A DNA stretch of 64,000 bases, taken from positions 131,201,993 to 131,265,992 of the forward strand of contig CM060912.1 in assembly GCA_030737875.1 (NCBI GenBank). Reading direction: 5' to 3'. Numbering within the stretch: position 1 is the stretch's first letter; each line of letters opens with the position of its first letter. This document shows, one piece after another, positions 21,863 to 33,866 of this stretch. This DNA comes from Allium sativum. Its lineage: Eukaryota > Streptophyta > Magnoliopsida > Asparagales > Amaryllidaceae. The notes under the pieces were generated by a model, which worked only from the letters and a program-made list of their open reading frames with translations, made no database searches and was not told the DNA's origin. The position numbers and the translations under genes are program-made.

Positions 21863-24059
21863 ATATAATGGAATTTGAAGGATTTAATAACAAACTCTAC
21901 ACAGGTCTGGAGATGACAAAAATATGTGCATCACTCTTGTGGTAGTTACGGCACATGGATTATGACTAATCCCCCACATGGGTCTTAAGATGATAATTTT
22001 TACACATCCCCCTTGGGTTGTATATAAGTCACAATGGATGTTCGCATGATTTTTAATTTCCACACGGGTGTTAGGATGATTTTTTATATAAAAAAATAGC
22101 AAAAAATCTTTTTAAATTATTATAAGTGATTTAGAATGTGTTTGAACCAATTTTATTTGGTTTATAAAATAAAATGGTTAAATACGGTTTCACATGAAAA
22201 CTTATAAAATGAATTTGGTGACATTATGACTTGAGTATTTAATTCGACAACCGAATTAAATTCTCGATTAAACATTTTTACATAAGGTACTGAAATGAAT
22301 TATGAAGGCCAATAACTTAACCGAAGAGAAGAATTTGATTTGAATTATTTATGCAATAATTATTTGAAAACACTAAGGTAAACCTCATTTCAAATAATAA
22401 AACGAGGACTAAAAGTCAAAAATATTGAAGATGGTGCAAGACCGACAATCTTCAAATCGAATGGATTACTACTGGCACCTTGGATTTGGTTAGCTCCCGT
22501 GAAGGGGTTATAGTAGTAGTTTTCTGTACGTACTTGTTGATTATCCGGATATGCGAGGACCTTTCTCCTATATTGGACATATGAGACGAGAAATAAGGTG
22601 CCTCTGGTTTTGTTCAGACCTAGAACGGAGTTGCAAATGGATTGTGTGTCTGACAATGGATTTCATTCTGTATTGAATGATCTCTATTAAATATATATCT
22701 ATTTGGTGGCAAGGAATTAATTTTCTTTCTTAACACCCTTCTATAAGACGTACGAGCTTAGAGATTATATATTGTAGACATCGGTTGTATGGCATGGATT
22801 GTCAATGTGGCATGCTGAAATGCAATGATCAAGGCTTTTGTTGAAAAGCAGAGTCTTATGGTTGATAATCAAAGAAAGATTTAATATGGCGTTGTTTTGT
22901 GTATAGCGTTGATTCGCGTGCCTCACATCTCGATATGAGTCTAAAACGGGATTAGGGGCAGTATGGAGTGCATGCGTTTCTTTCTAGCTACGGTGATGTC
23001 ATGGTATGGAGCCAGACATTTTTACTTATATAGATGATGGATTGCAAGGCGCCTCAAATATAGGTTCACATGATCTACATACTGACCTGGTTGTAGTTAT
23101 GATAGGACTGGGAAATGTATTATTCAGGAATAAGTAATCCACAAACATTAGGTGTTGACTGGCCCTGTAAGATCCATGGGTTACCCATAGGTGTGATCCT
23201 GAATCATCTTGCTAGAGGTGATCCGAATTAGAAGGATCCATCCCTTGCCTTGACTTATGATGGAAATCCAATTTCCAATACGACATCATAGGTCTATGAC
23301 ATCTAGGATTAATACATTTATATTGAAAATTGTTTTAAAACATCTAGACACTAATAATAATATCAAATGATATTGTTTTATGCGTATCAAGCATATTTGG
23401 CCCTTATAAGGTAAAATTCTATTCTCCGACTTGCAATACATTGTCTGGTAGGACCTGGGTCTTATAACAACTTCATTTTTCTAAAAAGCATTGCGGTGTT
23501 TATTGATTTACTTTATTCTATGCACTAGCAATCAGATGGAATAAACCCATGCTATGTTATACGGCGTGGTCCTGTGATTTGCCTTATTCTTAAATAAGTT
23601 AAGTAATTGTATAATTTCTCATACCGGTCCCATGACTGACTCGTAGTTTGTTTTTCCCTTGCAAACTCGGGTGCCCATATTTTGGCATGGGTAACCAAGT
23701 GAACAAGTGATTGGCTTTCTTTTGGATATGCACCATAACATTGAGTGCTCTTTTGGGTGAAGATGACGACTTATCTTTTATCATTTCTTTTGAACTCTTA
23801 AACACTATCTTATGTATGTTTATAATTGATTCCGCTGTAGACTTATTATCTATTTGATGAAACTTGTTATGTACTAAGTAAGATTTTGTATCTGTGTAAC
23901 TATGATGTTGATGGTTATGATTCCGTTGTTATGTTGTGATGTAAATTATCCTCTGATTTTATGTATTATGCTACAATCTGTGATCTGTTGATGTGATTAA
24001 TGTGTTATATTCCAAAGACAGACCTTGCCACCGTGGAGAGGGGATTTGGGTTCGTGTCA

Positions 24060-25650
24060 AGAATCAACTACGGATTTTTCTTTCAATCATTCAAAATATA
24101 CATATAATTGGATATTAAATCATGCTTCACAAATCAATTTAGTTTGATCAAGGTAAACTCGTTGCTAAGCTACCAAAGTGTTCTACCCCATATTGGGACT
24201 CGAGAATAAATTCCGATTAAAAGAATTATCATCGCAATTATTTTCTAGCGGCAAAGGGGGTTCTCCATTCATATATTTCTCTTTGAAAATATTTCATAAA
24301 AACATTTCTATTCGAAAATACCTATACATAATACTAATAAAAAAATTCAAAACCTTAGAATTCAATTTCAAAAAAAAAAATCCAGAATCAAATTCTCAAA
24401 TTTAAATCAAAAGATCTCCTGAAGTATAACTAAATTGATATATCATCTTATTCCCTAATTTGGCTTCATTAGCAACACACACTTCTTGTTTTATTTCATG
24501 GTTCAACAATTCCAATTCGTCATACATACTTAGTTAACGCTTCCTTCTCAAAATATTCCTTGTCAAAACATTTCTTAACCATTTTTTATATAAGTTGGGT
24601 TTCATATATATCAAAACTATCAAGAAATCTATTTCAACCCATTTCAATTATCTTTTACATCTCATTTTAACACTTCCATTAACATAGTATAAAATCAATA
24701 CTTCGAAAATTCAATTGTCAATTGTTGTCATAATTCAAAGTTCAAATATGTGTTTCAAATCAAAAGCAATGTCATTATTCCAACTTTATTTCAGACTTTT
24801 TCTAATGCACGATGAACGAAAAGGTATAAGGATATGAATTCAGCAATGGCATAAGTCAAACAAAGGTGAGCAAGTCAACAACAACAAGTAAAGTAAGTAA
24901 ATGAACCAAAATAAACTATCTATTCTCAAGGTCAAGGGTGTAAGAAATACATCTAGGAATTATGTTCTTTTCTATTTTTCATTGGTTTTTCTTTAGTTCA
25001 TATTTCCAAAATATTCACTTGTCCTCATTTTTTTTCTGTTTCATTCTAGTCATTCACCATCAACTATTCAAATTTATAATTTAATTCTGAACATTCATTT
25101 GTAAATTCTACTTATATTTCACAACATCATAACTTTATTTAAATTTTGATCATTTACCCAAGTTCACATTAATTTTACCAAAGCAACTTCATTAAAATTT
25201 ATCCAAATCGTTTTCGGACAATTATAAAAATAATTAGTTTAAGTATTTATCGATGTTTCAACCGGAATCATATAGTCATCCCACTTTCGAAACTCCAAAA
25301 TAAATACTAGTGATGTCGCGACAATCACCATAATCATCTCCAAGTGACTAGAGTGTGATTTCATGTCCATCTAGTACGTATAAGACTTTGTACATACGTT
25401 GTCCATGCGTATATTTGAAAACTTCACATACCGACAGTCTAATTGTGACGTCGAATAAAATACTCAAACCCCTATTATAAGATATATTTCAAAATAATCA
25501 TGGTAAATGATTTATTTAATTTCAAAATAATTTATATTTTCAAGATATGCTCTCTCTACAATGATTCTAGTGATGATTCCACTCATTCTAGGGTACTACC
25601 CTATTTCTAATGAGTTTTTATACCTAATAAGATAACCTTTATATAACCAA
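24060..25650 (-). other. AT-rich non-coding stretch, possibly internal region of element F
   Basis: No gene is supported on either strand. It begins at the right flank of LTR G (AGAAT, the expected target bases) and ends at a PBS-like motif at 25651-25663, so it is probably the leader or internal region of minus-strand element F into which G inserted. The base composition is strongly AT-rich with runs of A. The 75-codon open frame at 24178-24405 is low-complexity and not considered real. Confidence 0.4.
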
Positions 25651-25663
25651 AGATTTGATACCA
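25651..25663 (-). other. Degenerate primer-binding site of element F
   Basis: The minus strand reads TGGTATCAAATCT; the first eight bases match the initiator tRNA-Met site used by the neighbours. Two bases separate it from TGTAACAGATTGCC, an LTR end in minus orientation. Confidence 0.6.
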
Positions 25664-25665
25664 AA

Positions 25666-25953
25666 TGTAACAGATTGCCTTTTCGATTGCTTCAAGTCAG
25701 TAATTAAACCAACTTAACCGCTTGAAATGACATATTGTTATTTAGCTTATGGGGTTTAAACAGAATCTCACACAGAAATCACAAAATAAATAAACTACAA
25801 TATCTCACAGCGAAAGAATTTTACACAAAATATCAAAGTAGTACAATAAATTTTACATAGTGGAATTACATATATTTTGATTAAATAAAACTTCATAAAT
25901 TTTTTGATTCGGAGCGCACGTCCCTTTAACTTCGATAGCTAAAATCTTTAAGT
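25666..25953 (-). repeat. LTR of element F, 3' end (element sense)
   Basis: Starts TGTAACAGATTGCC next to the PBS. It contains CACAGCGAAAGAATTTTAC, which in element sense gives CGCTGTG, a word also seen near the end of LTR C. The LTR is cut at 25953 by the start of LTR E and may resume at 63087. Confidence 0.55.
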
Positions 25954-27829
25954 TGTAACACTCGATCTGACCCGAGCGTTCCATGCAAAGCATAAAACAC
26001 TCGACTCGGGATTAACTTTAATCAAGTAAAGCAACATCAATAAAATACTGAAATAATAACAATTAATCCTAATGACATATTTAAAGTTATCAAATTCATA
26101 ATGAAAATGTGAAGACTGCCCACAACCCCTGCACTAAACAAGAGGAAAAGTGCGCTGAAAGGTGTGCGAGGCAGCTATGGACGATCATCAAGGTATGATA
26201 ACACAAGCGGAACCTGTCGTAAATCTCACAGTGCAAGGATAAAATATAATAGAACATATACATTAGGTAACATTAGTGAAGCATATTTGAGAAGAAATCT
26301 CAAATATTTAAAAATAACTAGGAAATATATCCATACACCTGGATTGCAATATATGTCTGTACAAATTTTCCTCACTACAACACTCAGAGAAATAGCAAAC
26401 AATGGGAAACAAATACTCTATAGTAAGAAATGTAGTACGGCAGTCTCCTGCTCTCCTCCGAACTACTACATCGTCTTTACTAAGCTATCACCTGCCACCT
26501 AGTCTACCCATCCAAAATTGGATAAACAGCCCAAGGCAATAAAATTGGAAACATAAAACCTTGAGTCAGACAACAATCTTAGTGAGCAATAAAATAGCTA
26601 ACTAACTTCATCAATAAAGTATATGAGAATGGGTAAATAAACTAACTAGTTCACCTACAACATCAAAGAAGAACACAACTCCCATCTTCCCCACATCAGA
26701 TAGTGATAGCCTATACAATCCATACAACCAAAGGAACAACAGTCCATCCAAGCTAATCAGAACGATCATTCAATCATGGTAAACAAAAGCAACCAATCAG
26801 TAACACTCATAACATCCAGATTATAGATCTCATGTAAACCATCTTAATCAAATTCAACATCCCTCAAGCACAAGCCCCAAAGGTCAAAACCAATATCAGA
26901 CAAGCACCCAAGAAATATCTCCTTTGACGTTGGACAATCTACATGAGATGGTGCAAACAAAGAAACCAATCATCCAAGGCAGACTCTGGCTATCACTGCC
27001 AATCCTGCTTTGAAACCACTGTTAATCGTATGACTGGCCATATTATACTACCATCCATTAAGGGCTAATGGTAAAGCCGGTTCTAGCAAAAACCTCATAC
27101 ATCTTTCAACGATACACACCTAGGCCTTTCAACGATACCCAGGGTACTCGACCTACATCTGGTCTTTTAGGTACGCCCCTATTATACCCCTAATTTAGGC
27201 CCGTTAGAACCTACGACAACGATAATTCCTCGACCTTCAGTATCTCTAGTCATTTTTACTTGCGACTAAACTCAGAACACTTTAGAGTAACCATTACTTC
27301 ACACGAGCTCAATACATCCTTGAGTCGTTCTTTCACATGAACTCAATACATCCTTGAGTCATTTCCACATTTGTTGTATACAACAAACAAAGAACAAATC
27401 ACATCACTTCGAACATCCTCGTCTGGACTCTTGCCGAAGCCACCATCATCATCGAACCAACTAACTTCAATATAAGGTTCAATATAGTCTATAACATTAT
27501 CACCCCACTCAGAACAACTTTGAGTTATCATACCATTCGTTGTTCTACACCGATCAACGAACACACTCAACACTTCAAATATTCCTACTTGAGTCCACTT
27601 TGAAGTCAAAACATTGTCGAGCTAGACTACAACACTATGCTGCGGCTAGGGTTCAGGGGGCTGCCCTTGAAAAATATATTTTTTCAAACCCTTTTGTTCA
27701 AATCTGAGTCGTACCCGAAAATATAATTTTTCAGAAACGACCCTGCAACCAACCCATTCTCTTGGAGCCGACCGACCCACTCTGAAAAGGCACGACCAAC
27801 CCACTCTGAAAAACATGACCGACCCAACT
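25954..27829 (-). repeat. Solo LTR E, left part
   Basis: Starts TGTAACACTCGATCTGACCC, a terminal motif that pairs with the end GGGATGTTACA at 63086. Neither end is next to a PBS or polypurine tract, so this looks like a solo LTR of about 3.28 kb split by element B. An acceptor-like TTTAGTGCAG|GGG lies at 26139-26126 on the minus strand. GACCGACCC words near 27765-27826 continue at 61730-62040 on the other side of B, supporting the join. The small open frames here (27343-27609, 27646-27861) are not genes. Confidence 0.65.
27825..27829. other. Target-site duplication of element B, left
   Basis: CAACT precedes LTR B; TAACT follows it at 61681-61685. Four of five bases match, as expected for an old 5-bp duplication. 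Confidence 0.7.
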
Positions 27830-29259
27830 TGTGACATGCCAAGTCCGTTAATGTCACTCACAAAGTGAATGCATTAAGTTTCATGAAGCGTTATAGTAAG
27901 GAGAATGGAAATATTACAAGACAGACATATAAAATAGCAGCGGAATAAAAGCTTTATTTATCATAAGATACCGTGGTCCAAAAACATCACATGTCTGAAA
28001 TACAAAAGCCCATCACAACATAAAAGCTACTGTCATGTACTTCAAAAATATCAGAGTACATAAAAGAAATAAAATTCCCCAAAAACAAAATATAGCCATA
28101 GCAACAAGGATAGGAGCTTGAGCCATACATCCCAGCAGCTCTAGCAAAAGTAAGCAGAATCATGGTCAAGCCAGAGTGTTCCCGCCCTGAGAACCTGGGG
28201 GGAAACGGAAGAAAGAAGAGGAAACAAAAAGGGTCAGACATAAAGTCTGGCGAGTCCAGTTACTTTTAGCAAGTAAATAAACAAAAGTAGCATGACAGGC
28301 ATATAAAGTGGATAAGAGAGAGATAATTACATAAAAGGCAAGTACGATAAGGTGAACAGGATAGGGTGTACACGCTTCTAATGATTATTCTGCACTATTA
28401 CTAGTATATCCAGAATGAGATGATCCGCAACATGTATGAAATGGTAGACTTAGGCATACTTCTGGTGAGAGGTTTTAAACCTATACAATCCATAGGCAGC
28501 CCCAATAACGGACTCCTAAACTTACCAGAGTCCAGATGTACCCTAACTACTACCCTAATCGATCGGCTCCCTACTCCGTAGATACCCTGTGCGGGCCCTA
28601 CAGTAGGATGTATCACTTTCTAAAGTGGCAACCCTTCATTTTCAAGATGTGCACAACCATATTTACTGATGTCACAACATCTTAATTCCCATGGCAAGCC
28701 GGACCCATGCATGCACATGACTCCGTTGGTTTCCTGCGATGTTGGCACCGCCCCTTTGTTTTGGATCTCTTACAATCAGCCCAGTAAGCATGCCTTGACT
28801 CTGATCTAGTTCGAAGTACTCGTTTGATACCTAGATGGGTTACTGACTGAAATGGGTCTTACACACAAGATGGTGCAAGCTCCCCCTAGGCTTGCATCCT
28901 CACTATTAGGATTTCAATTGGTCATGCCTAACAGTCCAATATGTAAAACAGGTTTGGTAGTCGGGCCTATATATGTAAATATTACCCCACCGCCACAAGA
29001 TTTACTTACCCCTCACTGATCTAAGCAATTTTACTTAACACAGTTGCATACCCCAAAGTATAAAATAGGTTAAGTTTGTGGGCCTATATATATAAATATT
29101 ACCCACTACCACAAGATTTACTTAACCCACAGACTATTTCACCAAGTTTACTTAACCCCTATTCAAGTAAGCATGTCCATACAATCCTTATGGGTTCATC
29201 TAGGTCAAGCATTCCAATTAATTACCAAGTCCATTTATGGTTACAATGGGCTAGACCTT

Positions 29260-29460
29260 CCACATTAGGCCTACAACTTGTGGATGCTGGATATGTCGGT
29301 CGGGTCTGGGCAGACTTCTTCCATAAGTGGGGCCTACCTCGTGTCATGGCCCATCTCGTATTTGTGCACTTAGACCCCTCACATTTGATTCAACATTTGC
29401 GGTTGCTGGATATGCTGGTCGGGTCCGGGCAGACTTCCACCACAAATGCAATTTAACCTC
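29260..29460 (-). other. LTR hairpin pair B1/B2, left LTR
   Basis: Unit B1 (29260-29340): outer TAGGCC with GGCCTA, inner ACTTGTGG with CCATAAGT (one non-pair). Unit B2 (29379-29460): inner CATTTGCGG with CCACAAATG, one pair being G-U in the element-sense RNA; the outer stem is weak in this copy. Both loops contain GGTCGGGT(C/T)(C/T)GGGCAGACTT. Position within the LTR matches the pairs in A and D. Confidence 0.72.
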
Positions 29461-29949
29461 GTGTCATAAGTGTCATTATAGTTTTCTAATTACTGTAATC
29501 CTATGCATTTTAATTATTAACCAATTAATTATACCTTTGTCTTTATAGGTATTCATGCCCATTTACCCAATTATATTCATAATGGATTATATGTCCAAAT
29601 TCATACTGGTCATTCAAGTTGTGCCAATTCTAATGTTTTCCCCCGTTCCCTAACTAACGCGTTTACATACATTCGGCGTCATGTCTAGGCTAGAAAGTAG
29701 CCTGGCCATAAACAATAAAAGGAAAAGATGACAATAGTGATTATTTTAACAAAAGTGACATGAACATGTAATTGGCATAGTGATAAGGTGGACATATAAA
29801 AATAGATCTAGTGAGCATGTGATAATAAAACTAGATCTAACATACCAAGGATGTCATAATAGGCATGAATAAATAAGGATTCATAATTCCAATTAATGAT
29901 AGATCTAAATTAATCACCAAATGATATGTAAAGTTTAAGATCCGCAAAT

Positions 29950-30345
29950 GTGACATGATAAATTAACCACAAGCGAATTAGATCTATAATGGTAGATCTA
30001 GCATGACATGATAAATTAACCCCAAAAGAATTATATCTATAAAGGTAGATCTAGCATGACATGATAAATTAACCACAAGCGAATTAGATCTAAAAAGATC
30101 TAGCATGACATGATAAATTAACCACAAACGAATTAGATATAAAAAGGTAGATCTAGCATGATAATAATTTATGATCCATAATTGTGACATGACAAATTAA
30201 CCACAAACGAATTATATCTTAAAAGGTAGATCTAGCATGATAATAATTTAAGATTCACAATTGTGACATGACAAATTAACCACAAGGGAATTAGATCTAA
30301 AAAGATCTAGCATGATAATATTTAAGATCCACATCATAGTTATGT
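29950..30345. repeat. Tandem array in left LTR B
   Basis: About six copies of a unit with TGACATGATAAATTAACCAC, then AATTAGATCTA and GGTAGATCTAGC, starting near 29950, 30003, 30056, 30106, 30187 and 30265. The right LTR carries about seven (35990-36400). Confidence 0.85.
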
Positions 30346-30707
30346 CATAGATCAAAAAGTCCCAGTAGACCAGATATGATAAAGATTTAGGTCCAAGTCA
30401 TAGAATATTATAAATTCACAAATTATGATAGATCCAATATGATGCAATCATAGACATATATCCAAATCACAGTCATGTCGCGTTTACTTTTAATCGTTTA
30501 AATATAAAAGTAACCAACTCACCGTGTTTGGATTTTAGAAGGTAGAAAAGAAATTGTTGGTGTTGAATCTTAGATCTATAGTTGAAACGCTGGAATCTTT
30601 TAAAAAAAATTGATTTTGGAGAAGAATAGCCTATGTAATTGAAGTTGCAGTAGAGCCTCACTGTCACCATTATTTTTCCAATGACTAAAACCTAGGTTTA
30701 GTGTCCT

Positions 30708-30714
30708 TTATATA
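30708..30714 (-). promoter_or_regulatory. TATA box of left LTR B
   Basis: The minus strand reads GGCTATATAAAGGAC. The right LTR has the same box at 61242-61248. It lies just downstream of the palindrome array in element sense. Confidence 0.75.
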
Positions 30715-30764
30715 GCCGCTGCACCCTGAGTCTGGACATTGCATGTGTCTAGAAACATTCAGCC

Positions 30765-30870
30765 AATTCGACCTAAGGGTCGACCCATAGGTTGACCCAT
30801 ACTCCCTGAGTCGACCCCTATGTCGACCCAGCAGGAATCGGGTCGACACCCCCAAAAGGGTCGGTTCTGC
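30765..30870. repeat. GGTCGACC-type palindrome array in left LTR B
   Basis: Repeated GGTCGACCC, GAGTCGACC, TGTCGACCC and GGGTCGACA words within about 100 bp, spaced 10-25 bp. The copy in the right LTR (61305-61400) has diverged from GTCGAC to GTCGAA or GTCAAC at some sites. Confidence 0.8.
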
Positions 30871-31155
30871 GTTTTGGCTTCTCGCTTTGTCGTTTTGAAT
30901 TTTTTTGAATATTTATTTATTTAATTTTTATATATCTATGTACATATTTTTCTCATATGCATACAAACTTCAAGGCTTAATAACTTCTTCATACGATGTC
31001 CGTTTTACGCAAACCAAATGTCTATCTTGACCAAAATTTCGAGACGAACGCAATAGTACAGTCTGTTTTACTTAATTCGCAGTATTTAATAAAGTTATCA
31101 CATTATATTCATTATATAATGTAGTTAAAATGTCTAAAATTTTCGGAGTGTTACA

Positions 31156-31817
31156 TTCTCCCCTACTCAAAGGATTTCGTCTCCGAAATCTCCAAGTTAA
31201 GAAGAATGTATAGCCTACCATCCACATCCATCTACTCATCCACCAATCACTAGCATCTATTGTCCTTAAAAGATTTCTAATGCTTATTTGAACATATGCA
31301 AAGGTGTGTGTATATGTCCTAATACTAATGCAAAGATCAGGCGGTCTACGGATTCAGTCGACCTCCTTAATGCAATGTATGTTAGTGCCATGAATCCAAC
31401 ATGTATGCAAATAATCCTACAATAACATGTAAGTTCTATATGTGTGCACAATCATTTGATCAAATGCAACATCCACTTGATAATACATTCATTTTCATCC
31501 GTTAAAAGAAAAGAAAAATGCACACACATCCATATGCAGTATGAGAGTGATTGAGCCGATCTAGTGCCTAATGTGTATGTATATGCATCCACAAGCAACC
31601 ACTAGAAAACACTTACATCCACTTGCATCCACCAAACATAATACGTCTCAAACACATGTTTACATCATGGGTTCCCTACCTGAAGGTCGAAAATTCGATC
31701 GAAAGGATACAGACGAATGATAGAAACAAGTGCAAATAAAAGATTTGGAAAAGAAGAAGTTAAGAACATATTCCCAAAAAGGAAAGGGTATGAAGCGTGA
31801 TCTTTGTCTTCAGTCTC
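31156..31817 (-). other. Polypurine tract and 3' untranslated region of element B
   Basis: On the minus strand GAGTAGGGGAGAA (31168-31156) abuts the LTR start, matching the AGTGGGGGAGAA tracts of D. The next 650 bp match the 3' tails of A and D, including the TTGGAGATTTCGGAGACGAAATCC-like block just upstream of the tract (given here in part; about 31195-31172). No gene is seen. Confidence 0.8.
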
Positions 31818-32037
31818 CTAAGTCGCATCCTCGCTGTCTTCTCCCCATTTCACTTTTATTAACCTAACCTCTCCGTTGCGCAGTTTCTCAACCTGTGATC
31901 CAAGAATACGAGTAGGAACTTGTCTAATTATCGCCTCTCGTTCTACCTCTACTTCCTTACGCATGTTTGGCTCAACTACCTCTGTTGTATCGTGTAGACA
32001 CTTCGATAAATAACAAATGAGGAAAAACATAATGAAT
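31818..32037 (-). pseudogene. Integrase C-terminal tail of element B, fused after deletion
   Basis: The frame ending at 31818 carries LSKCLHDTTEVVEP, then QVPTRILGSQVEKLRN and VRLIKVKWGEDSEDAT. This corresponds to the end of the GPY/F module and the chromodomain-like tail of D (46130-46380). It is truncated at the end by a stop where D continues W-E-T. At its 5' side it joins directly to the first RT block near 32037, where V-D of RT is followed by I-H of the integrase tail, so the RT palm, RNase H, zinc domain and integrase core have all been removed. The deletion would be roughly 2.5 kb judged against G. The tail would bind chromatin in an intact integrase; here it has no enzyme to guide. 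Confidence 0.85.
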
Positions 32038-33687
32038 ATCCACACATATGCGAAGCGACCTATATGCCTTAGTTGCGAATACCACCGGAGCACCCCATTC
32101 AGATATGCTTTGCCTAATAAATCCTATCTCAAGCAGCTCTCCTACTTTCTTGCTAAGCTTCCTCCTTTCTCGTGGAGCCATGTGGCGCACGGGTCATGCA
32201 ACTGGCTTAATATTGTCTACCAAATATATATATATAAAAATCGATCTACCGCCTTGAAAATAAACCCCAAACCTCCTTAGAAACATACGAAAACTCACGG
32301 ACTACCACTACAGACCGTAGATCATCAATAGATGCATCAAGAGATTCTAGTAAACTAAGCAAGACATGCCCTTTTTGGTCACAAGAAATCTCGAGGGTCC
32401 TCCTAATGCAAGTCAAAAGTCTAACAACCCTCCTCTCACAATCGAGAAAGGCACCATACATGGCTAGCCAACCTATCCCTGAATCAAACCATAGCCCATA
32501 AAACCGAGCACATACGCATCGCACTAGAACTCGACGCCCAATATAGATATTCTCAAACCCCAACAAATCATGGATAAATGAGTCGAACCACCAATGGGGT
32601 TTTAGACAACAACGGGATCCACTACCATACAAGTATTTAAGTGTAGATATTCAACCACAGAACTAGATACAAATGAATGCGAAGCACTAGAATAAAAAAG
32701 AGTTCTTATAGGATGATTGGAAAGAGAAATCAAACCTTCCACAGAAACTTTCCTACCTCGATCTGGAGCACCGATCGCGAGAGCATGCACTTGCCCTCTA
32801 GAAGCTCCTACCCTTTGACCTTGTCCTTGTTTCTTCGGGCAATCCTTAATAAGATGCACGACCTCTCCACAATGGAAACAAGCATTCTTCCTTCTTCTGC
32901 AGTCTTTGCTTACATGACCCACGTGTCCACAATTAAAACATTTCCTCTTGTCTCGAGCTTTGTCGTTCTTTCCTCCCTTCTTTTTTGTCTCCTCAACCTT
33001 AGCTTCTTTCTTTTCAGCTTTATCTTCTTCATGCATTAATGCCATATCAACGAGTCTTTCAAAAGTAATTCCTATTGGAATTTGGGACATAGCTAACCCA
33101 TGAAGGGGTTCATTTAGTCGTTTAACGAACCGCAAGGCCTTCTTATGTGGAGTGTCTACTAGTTCAAAACCGAATCTAGCTAGCTGGTTAAATTTATTCA
33201 TATATTCTTTAACGATCATGTCTCCTTGTTTGAGCGCCAAGAACCTCTCTATTTGCATGGTTTTCTCAGCTTGAGAAAGAAACTTCATTTCAAACCTCTA
33301 TCTAAAGTCATCCCAAGTTTCCACTGGACACCCCGCTTGGGTTACTTCCCACCAGAACGAAGCTTCATCCTTCAGTAGCCAGGCTACTAATTGAATCTTC
33401 CTTTGATCTTCCACTTCAAAGATTATAAACAAGTCCTCAGTCACCCTGAGATAATTCCTTGCCTCTACGAATGTCTCAGTTCCATGGAATGTCTTTCCTC
33501 CGATAGCACGGAAATCTTTGCAGATCTTGGAAAAGTTGTCTACATGCGAAGGAGGAGGAGGAGGAACAACGGGTCCAGCTAGGGGAGGAACGTTTCCTTG
33601 GCCTTCAACAAGCGTCGTGGTCTCCAGATACCCACAGAACCAGCCTGGTATCGTAACACCCTCTGGGATAATAGGCTTCCCAGACAT
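32038..33687 (-). pseudogene. gag, protease remnant and start of RT of element B
   Basis: Gag starts at the ATG at 33687 (MSGKPIIPEGVTIPGWF) with a proline-rich stretch at residues 35-50 and the capsid-like blocks YLRVTEDLFIIF and WLLKDEASFWWEV. A TAG at 33300-33298 interrupts it in frame; the continuation to 32602 has FLSQAEKTMQ, YMNKFNQLARFG and two CCHC knuckles, CFNCGHVGHVSKDC and CFHCGEVVHLIKDC. The protease site reads FYSSASHSF where D has FDSGASHSF, so the catalytic aspartate is lost. The frame then breaks; 32632-32246 covers the protease-to-RT linker (FLDCERRVVRLLT, VVREFSYV), and 32190-32038 gives [30 protein letters not shown] and LRICVD, where the deletion begins. The element cannot make an active polyprotein. 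Confidence 0.9.
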
Positions 33688-33852
33688 GCTGAAAAAGAAA
33701 AGGAAAGAAATTCAGACAAGGGATCGAAAGATAATACATATGGATTTTTGGGGAATGTCTTTCAAAATAGATTTTTCTTTTGAAAATGCTTCCTTTTTAA
33801 AACCTTTTTGAAAATAGTTTTCAAAAACTTTTATCCAATCTAGTAACCTTCA

Positions 33853-33864
33853 GCTCTGATACCA
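33853..33864 (-). other. Primer-binding site of element B
   Basis: The minus strand reads TGGTATCAGAGC, two bases from the LTR end at 33867. Confidence 0.93.
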
Positions 33865-33866
33865 AG

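Larger units (their letters stand above)
12193..24059 (+). mobile_element. Element G: chromodomain Ty3/gypsy element, decayed
   Basis: Order: 344-bp remnant of the 5' LTR, PBS (12538-12549), decayed gag, protease, RT, RNase H, integrase and chromodomain-like tail, then a 5.25 kb 3' LTR (18809-24059). The LTR pairing is shown by the match of 12195-12536 to about 23715-24054. The rest of the 5' LTR is beyond element H, which is inserted in it. The integrase-tail and PBS place G among chromoviruses. Many stops, frameshifts and a changed integrase catalytic residue show it is dead. Confidence 0.88.
18809..24059 (+). repeat. 3' LTR of element G (5251 bp)
   Basis: Starts TGTAACAACCCGC after CGGGGACGAAAAGTTTTAATTCAGAAAGAT (the degenerate purine tract region, 18779-18808) and ends TTCGTGTCA. 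The terminal part matches the 5' LTR remnant. It holds a pyrimidine-rich stretch (19390-19700), the palindrome array (20773-20889), a TATA box (20972-20979) and a 260-bp duplication (21385-21862). About 430 bp from its end, CATACCGGTCCCATGACTGAC...GGGTGCCCATATTTT resembles the same position in LTR C, so G and C are related families. Open frames inside it (for example 18859-19242, 20381-20668) show no family pattern. Confidence 0.85.
27830..31155 (-). repeat. Left LTR of element B (3' LTR in element sense)
   Basis: Starts TGTGACATGCC and ends GGAGTGTTACA beside the polypurine tract. In element sense: conserved U3 block (31060-30970), palindrome array (30870-30765), TATA (30714-30708), donor-like CACG|GTGAGT (30523-30517), tandem array (30345-29950), hairpins (29460-29260), acceptor-like TTTCCCCCCAG|GTTCTC with AG at 28196-28195, and an AATAAA-type signal near 27950. 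Confidence 0.92.

Noticed and set aside
25954..25960. TGTAACA at 25954-25960 read as the end of a short 295-bp LTR beginning at 25666
   Set aside because: The following CTCGATCTGACCCGAGCG is a typical LTR terminus and pairs with 63086, so this is better read as the start of LTR E.
29950..30345. Regular repeats considered as a CRISPR array
   Set aside because: Units are contiguous tandem repeats without unique spacers, in a plant LTR.
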